Assembly (NCBI GenBank): GCA_025358725.1
Contig: JANYIT010000178.1
Location: 1 to 49,870, forward strand
Reading direction: 5' to 3'
DNA length: 49,870 bases
From: Chamaesiphon sp. GL140_3_metabinner_129_sub
GTDB lineage: Bacteria > Cyanobacteriota > Cyanobacteriia > Cyanobacteriales > Chamaesiphonaceae
Translations under genes and position numbers: made by a program
Shown: positions 41,708-48,785 of the stretch, piece after piece
Numbering within the stretch: position 1 is the stretch's first letter
How the letters are laid out: each line of letters opens with the position of its first letter
Notes under the pieces: model-generated
Database searches by the model: none
What the model saw: the letters and a program-made list of their open reading frames with translations, nothing else
What the model was told of the DNA's origin: nothing

Positions 41708-42346
41708 TTAAATAGTTGGTTGATTAGGTGTCCAGAGCATTTGCATAATCGCGATCAGGTTGTCGAGTTGCCCGTCTTCTTCAATCCGTGCAAGTTTGGT
41801 ACCTTTGCACTTTTTGGTGTTGATGTTGTAACCAAATCGATAATTCAATTCGGCGTAGGCTTCGCGAAACACTAGCTGATGTTGCAAGCCTGTTTTGACT
41901 GCTTGCTGGTTAACCAGTTTGATCGCGAGGACGGGTTTGGTAATTTCCGGCATCAAGAAGGCGGTCGGTTTTCCGGCTGGTGCAACCTGCGACCATCCTT
42001 TGACCTGTTGCAGACATTTCCGCGCTCCGATGGTGGCGAATAATTGAAGGACAGCTTTTGCTTCTTTGGTGCAGCGTCTGCCTGCTTCAACTGCGTAATA
42101 AAACGCGATCACGGGGAGGGCTACATCAGGTACTCCATTCTTTGAGAAACTGGCGGGGTCAAACCCTTGTGATATCAAGTTTTGAGTGAGTAGTGATGGC
42201 AAAGATCCTTGCACCTTGAAATGGATATCTAGCGTTTGAGATTTGACACCGAACATCGTGGCAGTCGCTCGGATGCTGGCGGTACATTTACCAGCGAGAT
42301 CGATAGCGATTTCTTGTTTGATGTCGTCGGATAGTGTTAGTTGCAT
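41708..42346 (-). CDS. Regulator-like early protein
   Basis: A 212-residue protein. The N-terminus (CTASIRATATMFGVKSQTLD) reads like a helix-turn-helix. The following segment PVIAFYYAVEAGRRCTKEAK and VLQLFATIGARKCLQQVKGW matches, position by position, the corresponding part of the GIY-YIG fusion at 36888-37544. I therefore place both in one family of cyanobacterial phage regulators that may act as antirepressors. It is the first long gene of the early operon. Binding partners unknown. Confidence 0.55.
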   Translation of the reverse strand: MQLTLSDDIKQEIAIDLAGKCTASIRATATMFGVKSQTLDIHFKVQGSLPSLLTQNLISQGFDPASFSKNGVPDVALPVIAFYYAVEAGRRCTKEAKAVLQLFATIGARKCLQQVKGWSQVAPAGKPTAFLMPEITKPVLAIKLVNQQAVKTGLQHQLVFREAYAELNYRFGYNINTKKCKGTKLARIEEDGQLDNLIAIMQMLWTPNQPTI

Positions 42347-42349
42347 TGG

Positions 42350-42457
42350 TTAACCTCTGGCTAATAAGAGTTGGAGTTTGATTCGTTGGCGGTAAGCCTC
42401 GAAGGCTTCCCACTCGGCGGCGGTGGGCATGGGAGTTTGTGGTGGTTTGGTGTTCAT
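42350..42457 (-). CDS. 35-residue early protein
   Basis: The frame MNTKPPQTPMPTAAEWEAFE, then AYRQRIKLQLLLARG and a stop 2 nt before the next start. It overlaps nothing and begins 4 nt after the previous stop. The tight spacing supports it. One amphipathic helix; no family recognised. Confidence 0.55.
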   Translation of the reverse strand: MNTKPPQTPMPTAAEWEAFEAYRQRIKLQLLLARG

Positions 42458-42461
42458 TTAT

Positions 42462-42623
42462 TTATTTAGTCAGAAATTGAATGGCGTTCCAGGGGTGTTG
42501 TTCGCGGGCTACGAGGGTACCGTCTTGGTAGAGGTGCCAGTAGCCGTTGGACTCGACTAGGTTGCAGTTGTTTTGACGGGCGATCTTTTGGTATTTGGTA
42601 CCGGAGGAAAATAGGTTAAGCAT
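42462..42623 (-). CDS. 53-residue early protein
   Basis: The frame MLNLFSSGTKYQKIARQNNC ends in ARE, QHPWNAIQFLTK. It looks like a small beta-rich domain (NLVESNGYWHLYQDGTLVAR). It lies between the ribbon-helix-helix gene and the 35-residue gene with short spacers. A palindrome TCGCATGGTGCGA lies just upstream at 42650-42662. Confidence 0.55.
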   Translation of the reverse strand: MLNLFSSGTKYQKIARQNNCNLVESNGYWHLYQDGTLVAREQHPWNAIQFLTK

Positions 42624-42679
42624 GGGGTTTAAGGGGTTGGGGGTTGGGGTCGCATGGTGCGATCAAAAATATTTAACGT

Positions 42680-42877
42680 CTATTTTTTAGATCGCCCTGA
42701 CTTCACATCTTCCAAAATGATATAATCTTTCTGCCACTCAGGACACGAGAGAGCGAAAAAATTGTTTAAAGCCTCCTGAGTAATATCCGACATTGACCTG
42801 TCTTGCTTGCAAGCATATACTCTGAGATGCTTGGCAACTATTGTATCTAGTACCAGAGTGGTTTTTTTGGTTGCCAT
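42680..42877 (-). CDS. Ribbon-helix-helix (CopG/Arc-like) regulator
   Basis: A 65-residue protein. KKTTLVLDTIVAKHLRVYAC gives the N-terminal strand and first helix, and RSMSDITQEALNNFFA gives the second helix of a ribbon-helix-helix dimer. It is the first gene of the early operon, with a 20-nt leader after the leftward promoter. It stands opposite the XRE repressor, so it could play the role of Cro or Ner in the lysis-lysogeny switch. Confidence 0.7.
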   Translation of the reverse strand: MATKKTTLVLDTIVAKHLRVYACKQDRSMSDITQEALNNFFALSCPEWQKDYIILEDVKSGRSKK

Positions 42878-42900
42878 TGATTTAGCGTAGGGGTATGTAA

Positions 42901-42982
42901 GTCATATTAACGTGGCTCCCTAACTATGTCAACTATATCACTTTGCCATATTTCCGTATAATTGACAGTACGGGAATATGGC
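42901..42982. promoter_or_regulatory. Three operator half-sites of the immunity switch
   Basis: GCCATATTTCCGTA (42945-42958) pairs with TACGGGAATATGGC (42969-42982) at 13 of 14 positions across a 10-nt spacer. A third related site, GTCATATTAACGT (42901-42913), overlaps the leftward -10 box. These are likely repressor operators covering both promoters. Confidence 0.65.
42904..42932 (-). promoter_or_regulatory. Leftward early promoter
   Basis: On the minus strand TTGACA (plus-strand 42927-42932) is separated by exactly 17 nt from TAATAT (42904-42909). Transcription would start near 42897 and give a leader of about 20 nt before the ATG at 42877. Confidence 0.75.
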
Positions 42983-42990
42983 GATAATAT
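42962..42990 (+). promoter_or_regulatory. Rightward repressor promoter
   Basis: TTGACA (42962-42967), 17-nt spacer and TAATAT (42985-42990): the same boxes and spacing as the leftward promoter. The second operator arm lies between the two boxes, so repressor binding would autoregulate. The start would be near 42997, 63 nt before the ATG. Confidence 0.7.
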
Positions 42991-43059
42991 GTATTTAGGG
43001 GCTTTTCTTGTAGTAAAGCAGCTAGAGTTTGAAACTCAGGCAAGGAAATAATCAATAAA

Positions 43060-43404
43060 ATGAACACATCGGAAGATAAACAACGTCGCGTTTTAGCTAA
43101 TTTTTTGAAACAAACTCGCCAAGAGCGTGGGTGGAGTCAACGGGAATTTGCCAGAAGGATTGGTGTGACTCATGCTACTCTCAACTCTTGGGAATCAGCG
43201 AAAACAACTGCTGATACCAAAAACATTAAAAAGATTGCCAGTACATTGGCAATTGCTGAATGGGAGTTGATGAAAATGTTAAACGAGAGTTCTGATAATG
43301 ATGCGGACTTTAAGCAAGTGGTTGATATGCTTGATCGATTGAGCAAACTAGAGATGCTCAAGATTAACGTAGAGATCGCTGGTAGATTAGCACAGGCTAG
43401 TTAA
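43060..43404 (+). CDS. XRE-family phage repressor
   Basis: A 114-residue repressor candidate. The N-terminal helix-turn-helix covers about residues 10-70 (TRQERGWSQREFARRIGVTH, ATLNSWESA). The C-terminal 40 residues form an amphipathic helix for oligomerisation (ADFKQVVDMLDRLSKLEMLK). There is no LexA/CI-like self-cleaving protease domain, so induction would need antirepressors rather than RecA-dependent cleavage, and several antirepressor-like genes are encoded here. It is divergent from the early operon across the operators. A strong terminator follows. Confidence 0.85.
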   Translation: MNTSEDKQRRVLANFLKQTRQERGWSQREFARRIGVTHATLNSWESAKTTADTKNIKKIASTLAIAEWELMKMLNESSDNDADFKQVVDMLDRLSKLEMLKINVEIAGRLAQAS

Positions 43405-43426
43405 CATGTATCAAAAATTAAGTGCA

Positions 43427-43466
43427 TCAAAAAAGAAACCGACTAGGTTCTAGTCGGTTTCTTTTT
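43427..43466 (+). terminator. Intrinsic terminator after the repressor
   Basis: Stem AGAAACCGACTA/TAGTCGGTTTCT with loop GGTTC (arms 43434-43445 and 43451-43462) is extended by A-T pairs and followed by TTTTCTCT on the plus strand. Confidence 0.85.
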
Positions 43467-43496
43467 CTCTAAAAATATCCTGATTGTAGTTTGAAT

Positions 43497-43537
43497 CTGT
43501 TGAATAGATAGTCAGCACCATTTATTAAATTCAACAG
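43497..43537 (+). promoter_or_regulatory. Inverted repeat before the exported-protein gene
   Basis: CTGTTGAAT (43497-43505) and ATTCAACAG (43529-43537) are a perfect 9-bp inverted repeat ending 3 nt before the ATG at 43541. It could bind a regulator or hide the translation start. No Shine-Dalgarno is present. Confidence 0.4.
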
Positions 43538-43540
43538 ATA

Positions 43541-44089
43541 ATGATTGTGAAGAGACTAAAACCAGGAATTGTAGCAGGGATATTATTAGGCCTTAATTTA
43601 TTATTCACCAACAAAGTTGTTGCTCAGGAATCACCAATTCTGAATACTGGCTTTGCTATTGGCACCACAGGCTTTAAATTTGACAATACGGATATCACGG
43701 GAGTGGCTGCTGTAAAGTATCAAAATCTTGCAGTATCTTTAGATGTTGTAAACGTCTCTTTTGCAGGCTTACAAAATCGAGGATATTCTCGCCAAACATT
43801 CAGCAATGGGCAATCACGTTGCCGCAACAATTCGACTGGAAGATTTGCTTCAAATGCGAGTTGTTCTGGTTCAACAACAACAGAATTTTCATTCCTAAAT
43901 CAAGTTGATTTAACTTACGCAATTCCTGTGTCCCAAGGTGACAGTTTCATATTGTTAGGGGCTGCTGTCAATTTTAGCGAACCTAGCCAAGCTTATGGAG
44001 TGATTGGCTACGCACAAAAAAATGCTTATCTTAAAGCGTTTCTAGGGAATGATAGTATTAATTTAAGGTTAGGGGCTTTCTTTAATTGA
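43541..44089 (+). CDS. Exported beta-rich protein (possible lysogenic-conversion gene)
   Basis: A 182-residue protein with a typical signal peptide (MIVKRLKPGIVAGILLGLNL, cleavage likely after KVVAQ). The mature part alternates short hydrophobic strands (FAIGTTGFKFDNTDITGVAA; YAIPVSQGDSFILLGAAVNF; AYLKAFLGNDSINLRLGAFF) and ends in phenylalanine-asparagine. This is like a small outer-membrane beta-barrel or surface protein. It is on the repressor strand, away from phage structural genes, as expected for a moron gene expressed in the lysogen. No family recognised. Confidence 0.65.
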   Translation: MIVKRLKPGIVAGILLGLNLLFTNKVVAQESPILNTGFAIGTTGFKFDNTDITGVAAVKYQNLAVSLDVVNVSFAGLQNRGYSRQTFSNGQSRCRNNSTGRFASNASCSGSTTTEFSFLNQVDLTYAIPVSQGDSFILLGAAVNFSEPSQAYGVIGYAQKNAYLKAFLGNDSINLRLGAFFN

Positions 44090-44134
44090 AACCAGAATAT
44101 TGCTTTTAAATAAAACTTTATCTTTTGCAAAACA

Positions 44135-44332
44135 ATGTCTGACAAACTTAGTAGTATTATCGGTGCAATGGCAATCATATTTTGGATTGCAGGTATGTGT
44201 GGAGCTTATGACAGTCCAGCGCAAAAACAGCATAATAAACTGCTGCGCGAAGATACAAGCTATCGTGCTGACTTTTGTAGAACAACAACCAAAGACTTTA
44301 ATGAAATGCGTCTTTGTATGTGGCGTTATTAG
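44135..44332 (+). CDS. Small membrane or secreted protein
   Basis: A 65-residue protein whose first 25 residues are hydrophobic (SSIIGAMAIIFWIAGMCGAY), so it is a membrane anchor or signal peptide. The polar tail has two cysteines (ADFCRTTTK; MRLCMWRY). It is encoded downstream of the exported protein in the same direction. A longer overlapping frame starting at 44100 is less protein-like. Function unknown. Confidence 0.5.
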   Translation: MSDKLSSIIGAMAIIFWIAGMCGAYDSPAQKQHNKLLREDTSYRADFCRTTTKDFNEMRLCMWRY

Positions 44333-44383
44333 AAACTGAATTATCAAAATAAAATATCAAACCAACTAACCCCAAAAACACCA

Positions 44384-44644
44384 ATGATAGAAAAAGAAAT
44401 TGAAGTCACAGCAGCAACAGACCTAAACTACCTGGAGCGCAAGAACATTCAACTGCGGGGAGAAATCCAATGTTTGAATGACAGAATCGCTGGGCTAGTT
44501 AAAGAGAACGACACCTTAAAACGAGAAGCAACAATTCGGAAGGTCATAGTCAAAGCTATTGATGCTATTAGAAATATCTGGAATAGCATCAAAACTAAAA
44601 TAGTGAGTAAGGCTATTCCAGAAAATAGCCAAAAACTGGAATAA
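44384..44644 (+). CDS. Coiled-coil small protein
   Basis: An 86-residue protein with a strong coiled coil at about 15-50 (NYLERKNIQLRGEIQCLNDR, IAGLVKENDTLKRE) and a basic/hydrophobic helix after it (VIVKAIDAIRNIWNSIKTKI). It is the last gene of the rightward group next to the repressor. A stem GATTGC/GCAATC follows at 44665. No family recognised. Confidence 0.55.
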   Translation: MIEKEIEVTAATDLNYLERKNIQLRGEIQCLNDRIAGLVKENDTLKREATIRKVIVKAIDAIRNIWNSIKTKIVSKAIPENSQKLE

Positions 44645-44742
44645 GCTATTAAAAGTTAAAGCCGATTGCAATTAAAGCAATCTGTGATTAATCAAAACTG
44701 CATGAATCTCTGAATCATTGAAAGTAATTGTATTTGATTGCA

Positions 44743-44964
44743 TTATTTTTTCCGATTGCGTCGTTTTTGTCGTTTAGTTTTATGGGTCTGATCGACTAAG
44801 CTTTTGCCCAATCTATCAACAAGTTCTTGAGATTGAATAGAACCTCTGCTTACAAAATTGCCACGCTCATCTATAAAATTATTATTTACATTAGAACGTC
44901 TAATTGTACTGCCAGAAATTGCCAGTGCAATTGTAGCCAATATTATTGAATTATTTGTTTTCAA
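44743..44964 (-). CDS. Small basic protein with N-terminal hydrophobic segment
   Basis: A 73-residue frame starting at a TTG (44964), with a hydrophobic stretch near the N-terminus (SIILATIALAIS) and an extremely basic end (KTKRQKRRNRKK). It lies 11 nt from the right end of the second TnpB element. Either it is a small real gene or it is a fragment left by the insertion; there is no Shine-Dalgarno. Confidence 0.4.
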   Translation of the reverse strand: MKTNNSIILATIALAISGSTIRRSNVNNNFIDERGNFVSRGSIQSQELVDRLGKSLVDQTHKTKRQKRRNRKK

Positions 44965-44975
44965 AACTTATACCG

Positions 44976-45040
44976 TGAACTACTACCCGCCGCTTACGCT
45001 GAGCGGGTAGCTTCCAATTTCAAGGGGAACAGCGTCCGAT
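44976..45040 (-). ncRNA. Predicted omega-RNA end of the second TnpB element
   Basis: The right-end stem CTACCCGC/GCGGGTAG overlaps the last codons of tnpB, as in the omega-RNAs of IS200/IS605 TnpB. The guide part would read into the flank from CGGTATAAGTTTTGAA. Length is a guess based on known systems. Confidence 0.45.
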
Positions 45041-46194
45041 AAGACCGAAATCTTACCACCACGACTTACACTCCCTCCACTGGCAGCAGCACTAGTTCCT
45101 AATGCCAAAAACCGCAAGGCTTCATCTCTGATGTTTTTAGCCGCGTTCACGTCGCGATCGTTTCGAGATTTACAAGACGGGCAATCCCAATGACGAACAT
45201 CCAAAAGCATTTCAGATACTTTATGCAGACAATTGTTACAAGTCTTAGAGCTTGGAAAGAATCGATCGACCTCAATGTAGGTTTTCCCGTCTTTCTCAGC
45301 TTTGTACTTGAGCATTGTGCCGAACATCCCCCACCCAGCATCGCTAATTGCTTTAGCTAGACAGTGATTGCGTACCATACCTTTGACATTTAGATCTTCT
45401 ACTGCAATAACTTGGTTCTCGTCTACTATCTTGCGGGATAATTTGTGCAGAAAATCTTCGCGAACACGTTTGATTTTAGAGTGGACTTTTGCCACTAATC
45501 TTCTAGCTTTGTATCTGGTATTACTCCCTTTTTGTTTACGACTGAGTTTCTGTTGTTTGCGCTTGAGATTCTTGCTATGTTTCTTGAGATGGCGCGGGTT
45601 TTTATACTTACTGCCATTACTAGTTACACAAAAATCAATCAAACCTACATCTAAACCAATCGCTTTGCCGTCTGTAGTAGTATCTACACTGGGAATGCCA
45701 TCATCAACCAAGATAGAAGCAAAATACTTTCCATCTGGGTTTTTACATATGGTAACAGTCTTGACTGTGCCATCAAAGGTGCGATGAACTTTACAATTCA
45801 CTTCACCAATGATAGGTAGTTTTATGAACTTTTCACCCACCTTGGCATTCTGAGGATAGCTAACAGATTGCCGTCCATGCTTTGATTTGAAGCTAGGAAA
45901 ACCAGCTTTTTTCTCGAAGAAGTTTTGGTAGGCAACAGACAGGTTTAGAGCTACAACTTGCAAAGATTGTGAGTAAGCACCTTTTTTTAGCCAAGGATAC
46001 TCGATCTTTAGCTTAGGCAGCAGACCTTGAATCGCACCTCGACTTAGCCCCTTACCAGTAGCCTTATATGTTTCCTGACAAAGATTTAAGCAATAATTCC
46101 AGTACCAACGCGAACAGCCGAAGGCACCAGCAAAATATTGCTGCTGTTCGGCTGTTGGATATAGTCGGAATTTGTAAGCCTGATACATTATCAT
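44983..46194 (-). CDS. tnpB: TnpB RNA-guided nuclease (second copy, motifs intact)
   Basis: A 403-residue TnpB with KFRLYPTAEQQ near the start, RuvC-I GLDVGLIDFCV, the basic bridge KKHSKNLKRKQQKLSRKQ, RuvC-II VIAVEDLNVKGM, a complete zinc ribbon (CNNC...CPSC) and RuvC-III NDRDVNAAKNI. Compared with the first copy the ribbon is intact, so this one is the likelier active nuclease. An alternative start is the ATG at 46188. The stop lies inside the right-end hairpin. It occupies a small gene's 3' end downstream of the tail tip gene. Confidence 0.92.
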   Translation of the reverse strand: MIMYQAYKFRLYPTAEQQQYFAGAFGCSRWYWNYCLNLCQETYKATGKGLSRGAIQGLLPKLKIEYPWLKKGAYSQSLQVVALNLSVAYQNFFEKKAGFPSFKSKHGRQSVSYPQNAKVGEKFIKLPIIGEVNCKVHRTFDGTVKTVTICKNPDGKYFASILVDDGIPSVDTTTDGKAIGLDVGLIDFCVTSNGSKYKNPRHLKKHSKNLKRKQQKLSRKQKGSNTRYKARRLVAKVHSKIKRVREDFLHKLSRKIVDENQVIAVEDLNVKGMVRNHCLAKAISDAGWGMFGTMLKYKAEKDGKTYIEVDRFFPSSKTCNNCLHKVSEMLLDVRHWDCPSCKSRNDRDVNAAKNIRDEALRFLALGTSAAASGGSVSRGGKISVLSDAVPLEIGSYPLSVSGG

Positions 46195-46381
46195 TGACTA
46201 AGGTTGCTGATAATATTATAGGTGGGGTGCAAGGGAAATGCAAGGAATTTGTTCGCTCGTTCATGCGCTGCTCATCTACTGCTGGCTACGCCTCGCATCC
46301 CGTGAGCGGCGCAATCTCTCCCTCACTCGCTATCCATCCCTACGCCGCTTCGCTGAGCGTAGGGACTTCCGCTGATTCCGT

Positions 46382-46607
46382 TAAAAATTGAACCAAAGCC
46401 AGAATAAGTAGAGAACCTGATGTCGTCCCAGCTAGTCAACTTGCGACTAACATCTTTTGTTTTTGGTCGATAGCCTAGCTCGACCAATTCCTTATCGATC
46501 GGCTCTGGTAAAACAGATCTAATTCGGCGGAAACTTCTGGAAAAGTTTCTAAAATTGTTTCGTGCCAATGCTTTCTTGGTAGATCTAGACAACGGTAAAT
46601 CCTCCAC
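46382..46607 (-). pseudogene. Small tail-region gene interrupted near its 3' end
   Basis: A GTG-started frame (46607) overlapping the end of the tail-tip gene by 23 nt reads RSTKKALARNNFRNFSRSFR, RIRSVLPEPIDKEL and TSWDDIRFSTYSGFGSIF. It then runs into the TnpB element. Removing the element joins it to the flank as SIF-TV-stop (stop at 44968-44970), about 77 residues in total. So only the last two residues are displaced, and the chimeric product with the element's sequence could still be made. Family not recognised. Confidence 0.6.
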
Positions 46608-48783
46608 TCATCACATAACTAGAATAATTATCTCGCATATCAATACTTTTGACCCTAACTAAATAATTACCCGCAGGTAAAGCAATATCTAAATCATTGT
46701 AAGAAGTAGTATCAGCCCATACCCATAAACCACCATTCAACTGATATTCTACCCGATATTCCTTTATTCCGAAACTCGTCGCAGGTTCCCAAAACACAGT
46801 TACAAAACTAGTATTAATTTCCACCTGCACCACTCCAGGTGTATCAGGAATGACAGGGAAAGGTCGCACCGGAGCCGCAATATTTAAAGCACCAGTACTA
46901 TCGGCGATCGCATACTTACTTGGATCGTGAGCAGTACAAGTTACCGAAAATATTCCTTCGGCTTCAGAGATAGCTAATACTCTAAATAGTTGAGCGACAA
47001 CATCACCCGCCAGAAGCCAAATTGTACCAGGATTGGGAATTACAGTTAGTGGTGAATTGTAGACAATGATATTTGTACTGCTAGCCGCGCTAGGTGTAAA
47101 TTGATAGATTAATTGTTGGATACCTAAATCAGTGACGATCGATAGATTGTAAGCCTGCCCAGCTAACAGCTCAACTGAATCATCGAAGGTAATAGTATTT
47201 GCAGAAGCAGCTAGTACCCGTCCTCCGATTCGCTTTCGCGCTCTGGTACTATCTGCAATCTTGATAATCTCACCAGGACGGATTAAACAGCCCTCAGCAC
47301 CAACTCTAAAACTAACCGTTTCCTTTTCCAGTTGTTCGGTAGCCAGCACCCATTTAGCAGTTCGTTTCGCCTGCCCAGCACTAGTGCAACCATAAGCTTC
47401 TAGCTCGGTCGGACGATACCCATACTTGAGAATATTTGGATCGTCCAGCACCGATTCTAACTTATTTTTCCCATAGTCATTCGGATCGATCCAACTGACT
47501 ATAGCTGCTGTATGCCTGACAGCTAAATCAGTCGATTTATAGTTAAACGGAGCAGAGGTCATCTTACCCGATTCATCGTACTCACAGACCGTATTTGCTT
47601 CAGTGTAGAAGCGAGGCCCATTAGTATCGGTAGAGTTAGAAACAGCCGTCACATTACCAGGTGCATCTTGAGCTACAAATACTTGTCCAGCCGCCCAATA
47701 ACTCATTCCTCTAAATACAGATGAAAGGTTATTAATTACCTTGAAAGCATCTTCCTGGGAGCGAATATACACATTGCAAGTAAAGCGCGGTTCCGTGCCT
47801 AATTTGCCATCATCTACCAACTCATCACAATATTTAGCAATCTTGTACAGACTCCATTTATCAACGTTAGCAGTCTTGATATATCGCCCCGCTCCATACC
47901 GTTCCGAGGTAATTAGATCGTAGTAAACCCAAGCTGGATTATTGGTATACCCGATCGAGAAAGTCCCATCCCAAATTCCGGTATAAACGCGAGTGACCGG
48001 ATTATAATTACTCGGTATTCTCAGATCGTTTTTACCTTGCCACATTACCGCAACTTTCGGCGATTGCTTAAAGTATTCAGCACTGACAGACAGAGCTACT
48101 AGAGAGCTATTGGGATAGCGAAGACGGCTCGATTTGATTGATGTATAGGACTGCCAGAAAATCTTATTTTTATCACCAGTTAAAGTTATTGGTGGGTTGG
48201 CAGTAATTCGAGTGATTCTAATCTGCCAAGTAGCTGTTCCACCAGGCAATGCGATCGTGTGATTCCAGGCATAAAATCCCGCTGACTTGCCTGTTTCTGT
48301 GCGCTGAATGATAGTAACAAACGCACCAAAATTAGTACTTAATTCGATCTTATATTCGACACTAGTAGGATTCGCACTACCATTTGATTCGATCTTTCTA
48401 AACTCTGGTGCAACCAACCTGATTCGTACCGAGTCTAAACTATTGGTAAATTGACGAGTCACTGGACGACTATTGGGAATTTCTACTTCTACCTGAGTAT
48501 CGGCTTCGATCGATCCAAAACCAGGAATTGGTAATTGGTTTTGGGTACCAGTTGTGTATTGGACATCCCCCGCTGTGAAATTAAATACGCCGTCGGGATT
48601 TTTGATTGGTGTATCATCAATATAAAAATCTTTGAGGATATCTCCGCTGGGTGGCCCGACAACGGAACCCTCGCAAACAAGCATCATTACTCGTAAATAA
48701 TCACGGCTGCGGAGGGTATTAGGGGCTTCCGTCGCACCACCACCCCCGCCAGCTAATAAAATCGGATCGAGTATTTCAGGCAT
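46585..48783 (-). CDS. Tail tip / host-specificity protein J-like
   Basis: A 732-residue lambda GpJ/TipJ-type protein forming the tail tip that contacts the host. Supporting features are MPEILDPILLAGGGGGATEA and a domain with SRDYLRVMMLVCEGSVVGPP at the start, WDGTFSIGYTNNPAWVYYDL and RPTELEAYGCTSAGQAKRTA in the middle, the ISEAEGIFSVTCTAHDPSKY segment, and a C-terminal fibronectin III domain (about 640-732, VEINTSFVTVFWEPATSFGI). The length is shorter than lambda J (about 1130). It starts 2 nt after the stop of the GpI-like gene. Confidence 0.85.
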   Translation of the reverse strand: MPEILDPILLAGGGGGATEAPNTLRSRDYLRVMMLVCEGSVVGPPSGDILKDFYIDDTPIKNPDGVFNFTAGDVQYTTGTQNQLPIPGFGSIEADTQVEVEIPNSRPVTRQFTNSLDSVRIRLVAPEFRKIESNGSANPTSVEYKIELSTNFGAFVTIIQRTETGKSAGFYAWNHTIALPGGTATWQIRITRITANPPITLTGDKNKIFWQSYTSIKSSRLRYPNSSLVALSVSAEYFKQSPKVAVMWQGKNDLRIPSNYNPVTRVYTGIWDGTFSIGYTNNPAWVYYDLITSERYGAGRYIKTANVDKWSLYKIAKYCDELVDDGKLGTEPRFTCNVYIRSQEDAFKVINNLSSVFRGMSYWAAGQVFVAQDAPGNVTAVSNSTDTNGPRFYTEANTVCEYDESGKMTSAPFNYKSTDLAVRHTAAIVSWIDPNDYGKNKLESVLDDPNILKYGYRPTELEAYGCTSAGQAKRTAKWVLATEQLEKETVSFRVGAEGCLIRPGEIIKIADSTRARKRIGGRVLAASANTITFDDSVELLAGQAYNLSIVTDLGIQQLIYQFTPSAASSTNIIVYNSPLTVIPNPGTIWLLAGDVVAQLFRVLAISEAEGIFSVTCTAHDPSKYAIADSTGALNIAAPVRPFPVIPDTPGVVQVEINTSFVTVFWEPATSFGIKEYRVEYQLNGGLWVWADTTSYNDLDIALPAGNYLVRVKSIDMRDNYSSYVMSGGFTVV

Positions 48784-48785
48784 GT

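Larger units (their letters stand above)
44976..46381 (-). mobile_element. TnpB-only IS200/IS605-type element (second copy)
   Basis: The left end on the minus strand follows TTTA (46382-46385), and the right end finishes in TTCA (44976-44979). It is the same rule as the first element. The left end contains the hairpin CCCTACGC/GCGTAGGG and the right end the stem CTACCCGC/GCGGGTAG (44983-44990 with 45003-45010). No target duplication and no tnpA. The two elements are clearly related but differ in many bases. Confidence 0.8.

Noticed and set aside
44663-44760. GATTGCA repeats near 44.7 kb as prophage end sites
   Set aside because: Only short 7-nt matches with variable spacing; one pair is explained by a simple stem after the coiled-coil gene.
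29380-46194. TnpB genes as Cas12-type defence
   Set aside because: They lie in elements with IS200/IS605-style ends and have TnpB size; no array or adaptation genes are nearby.
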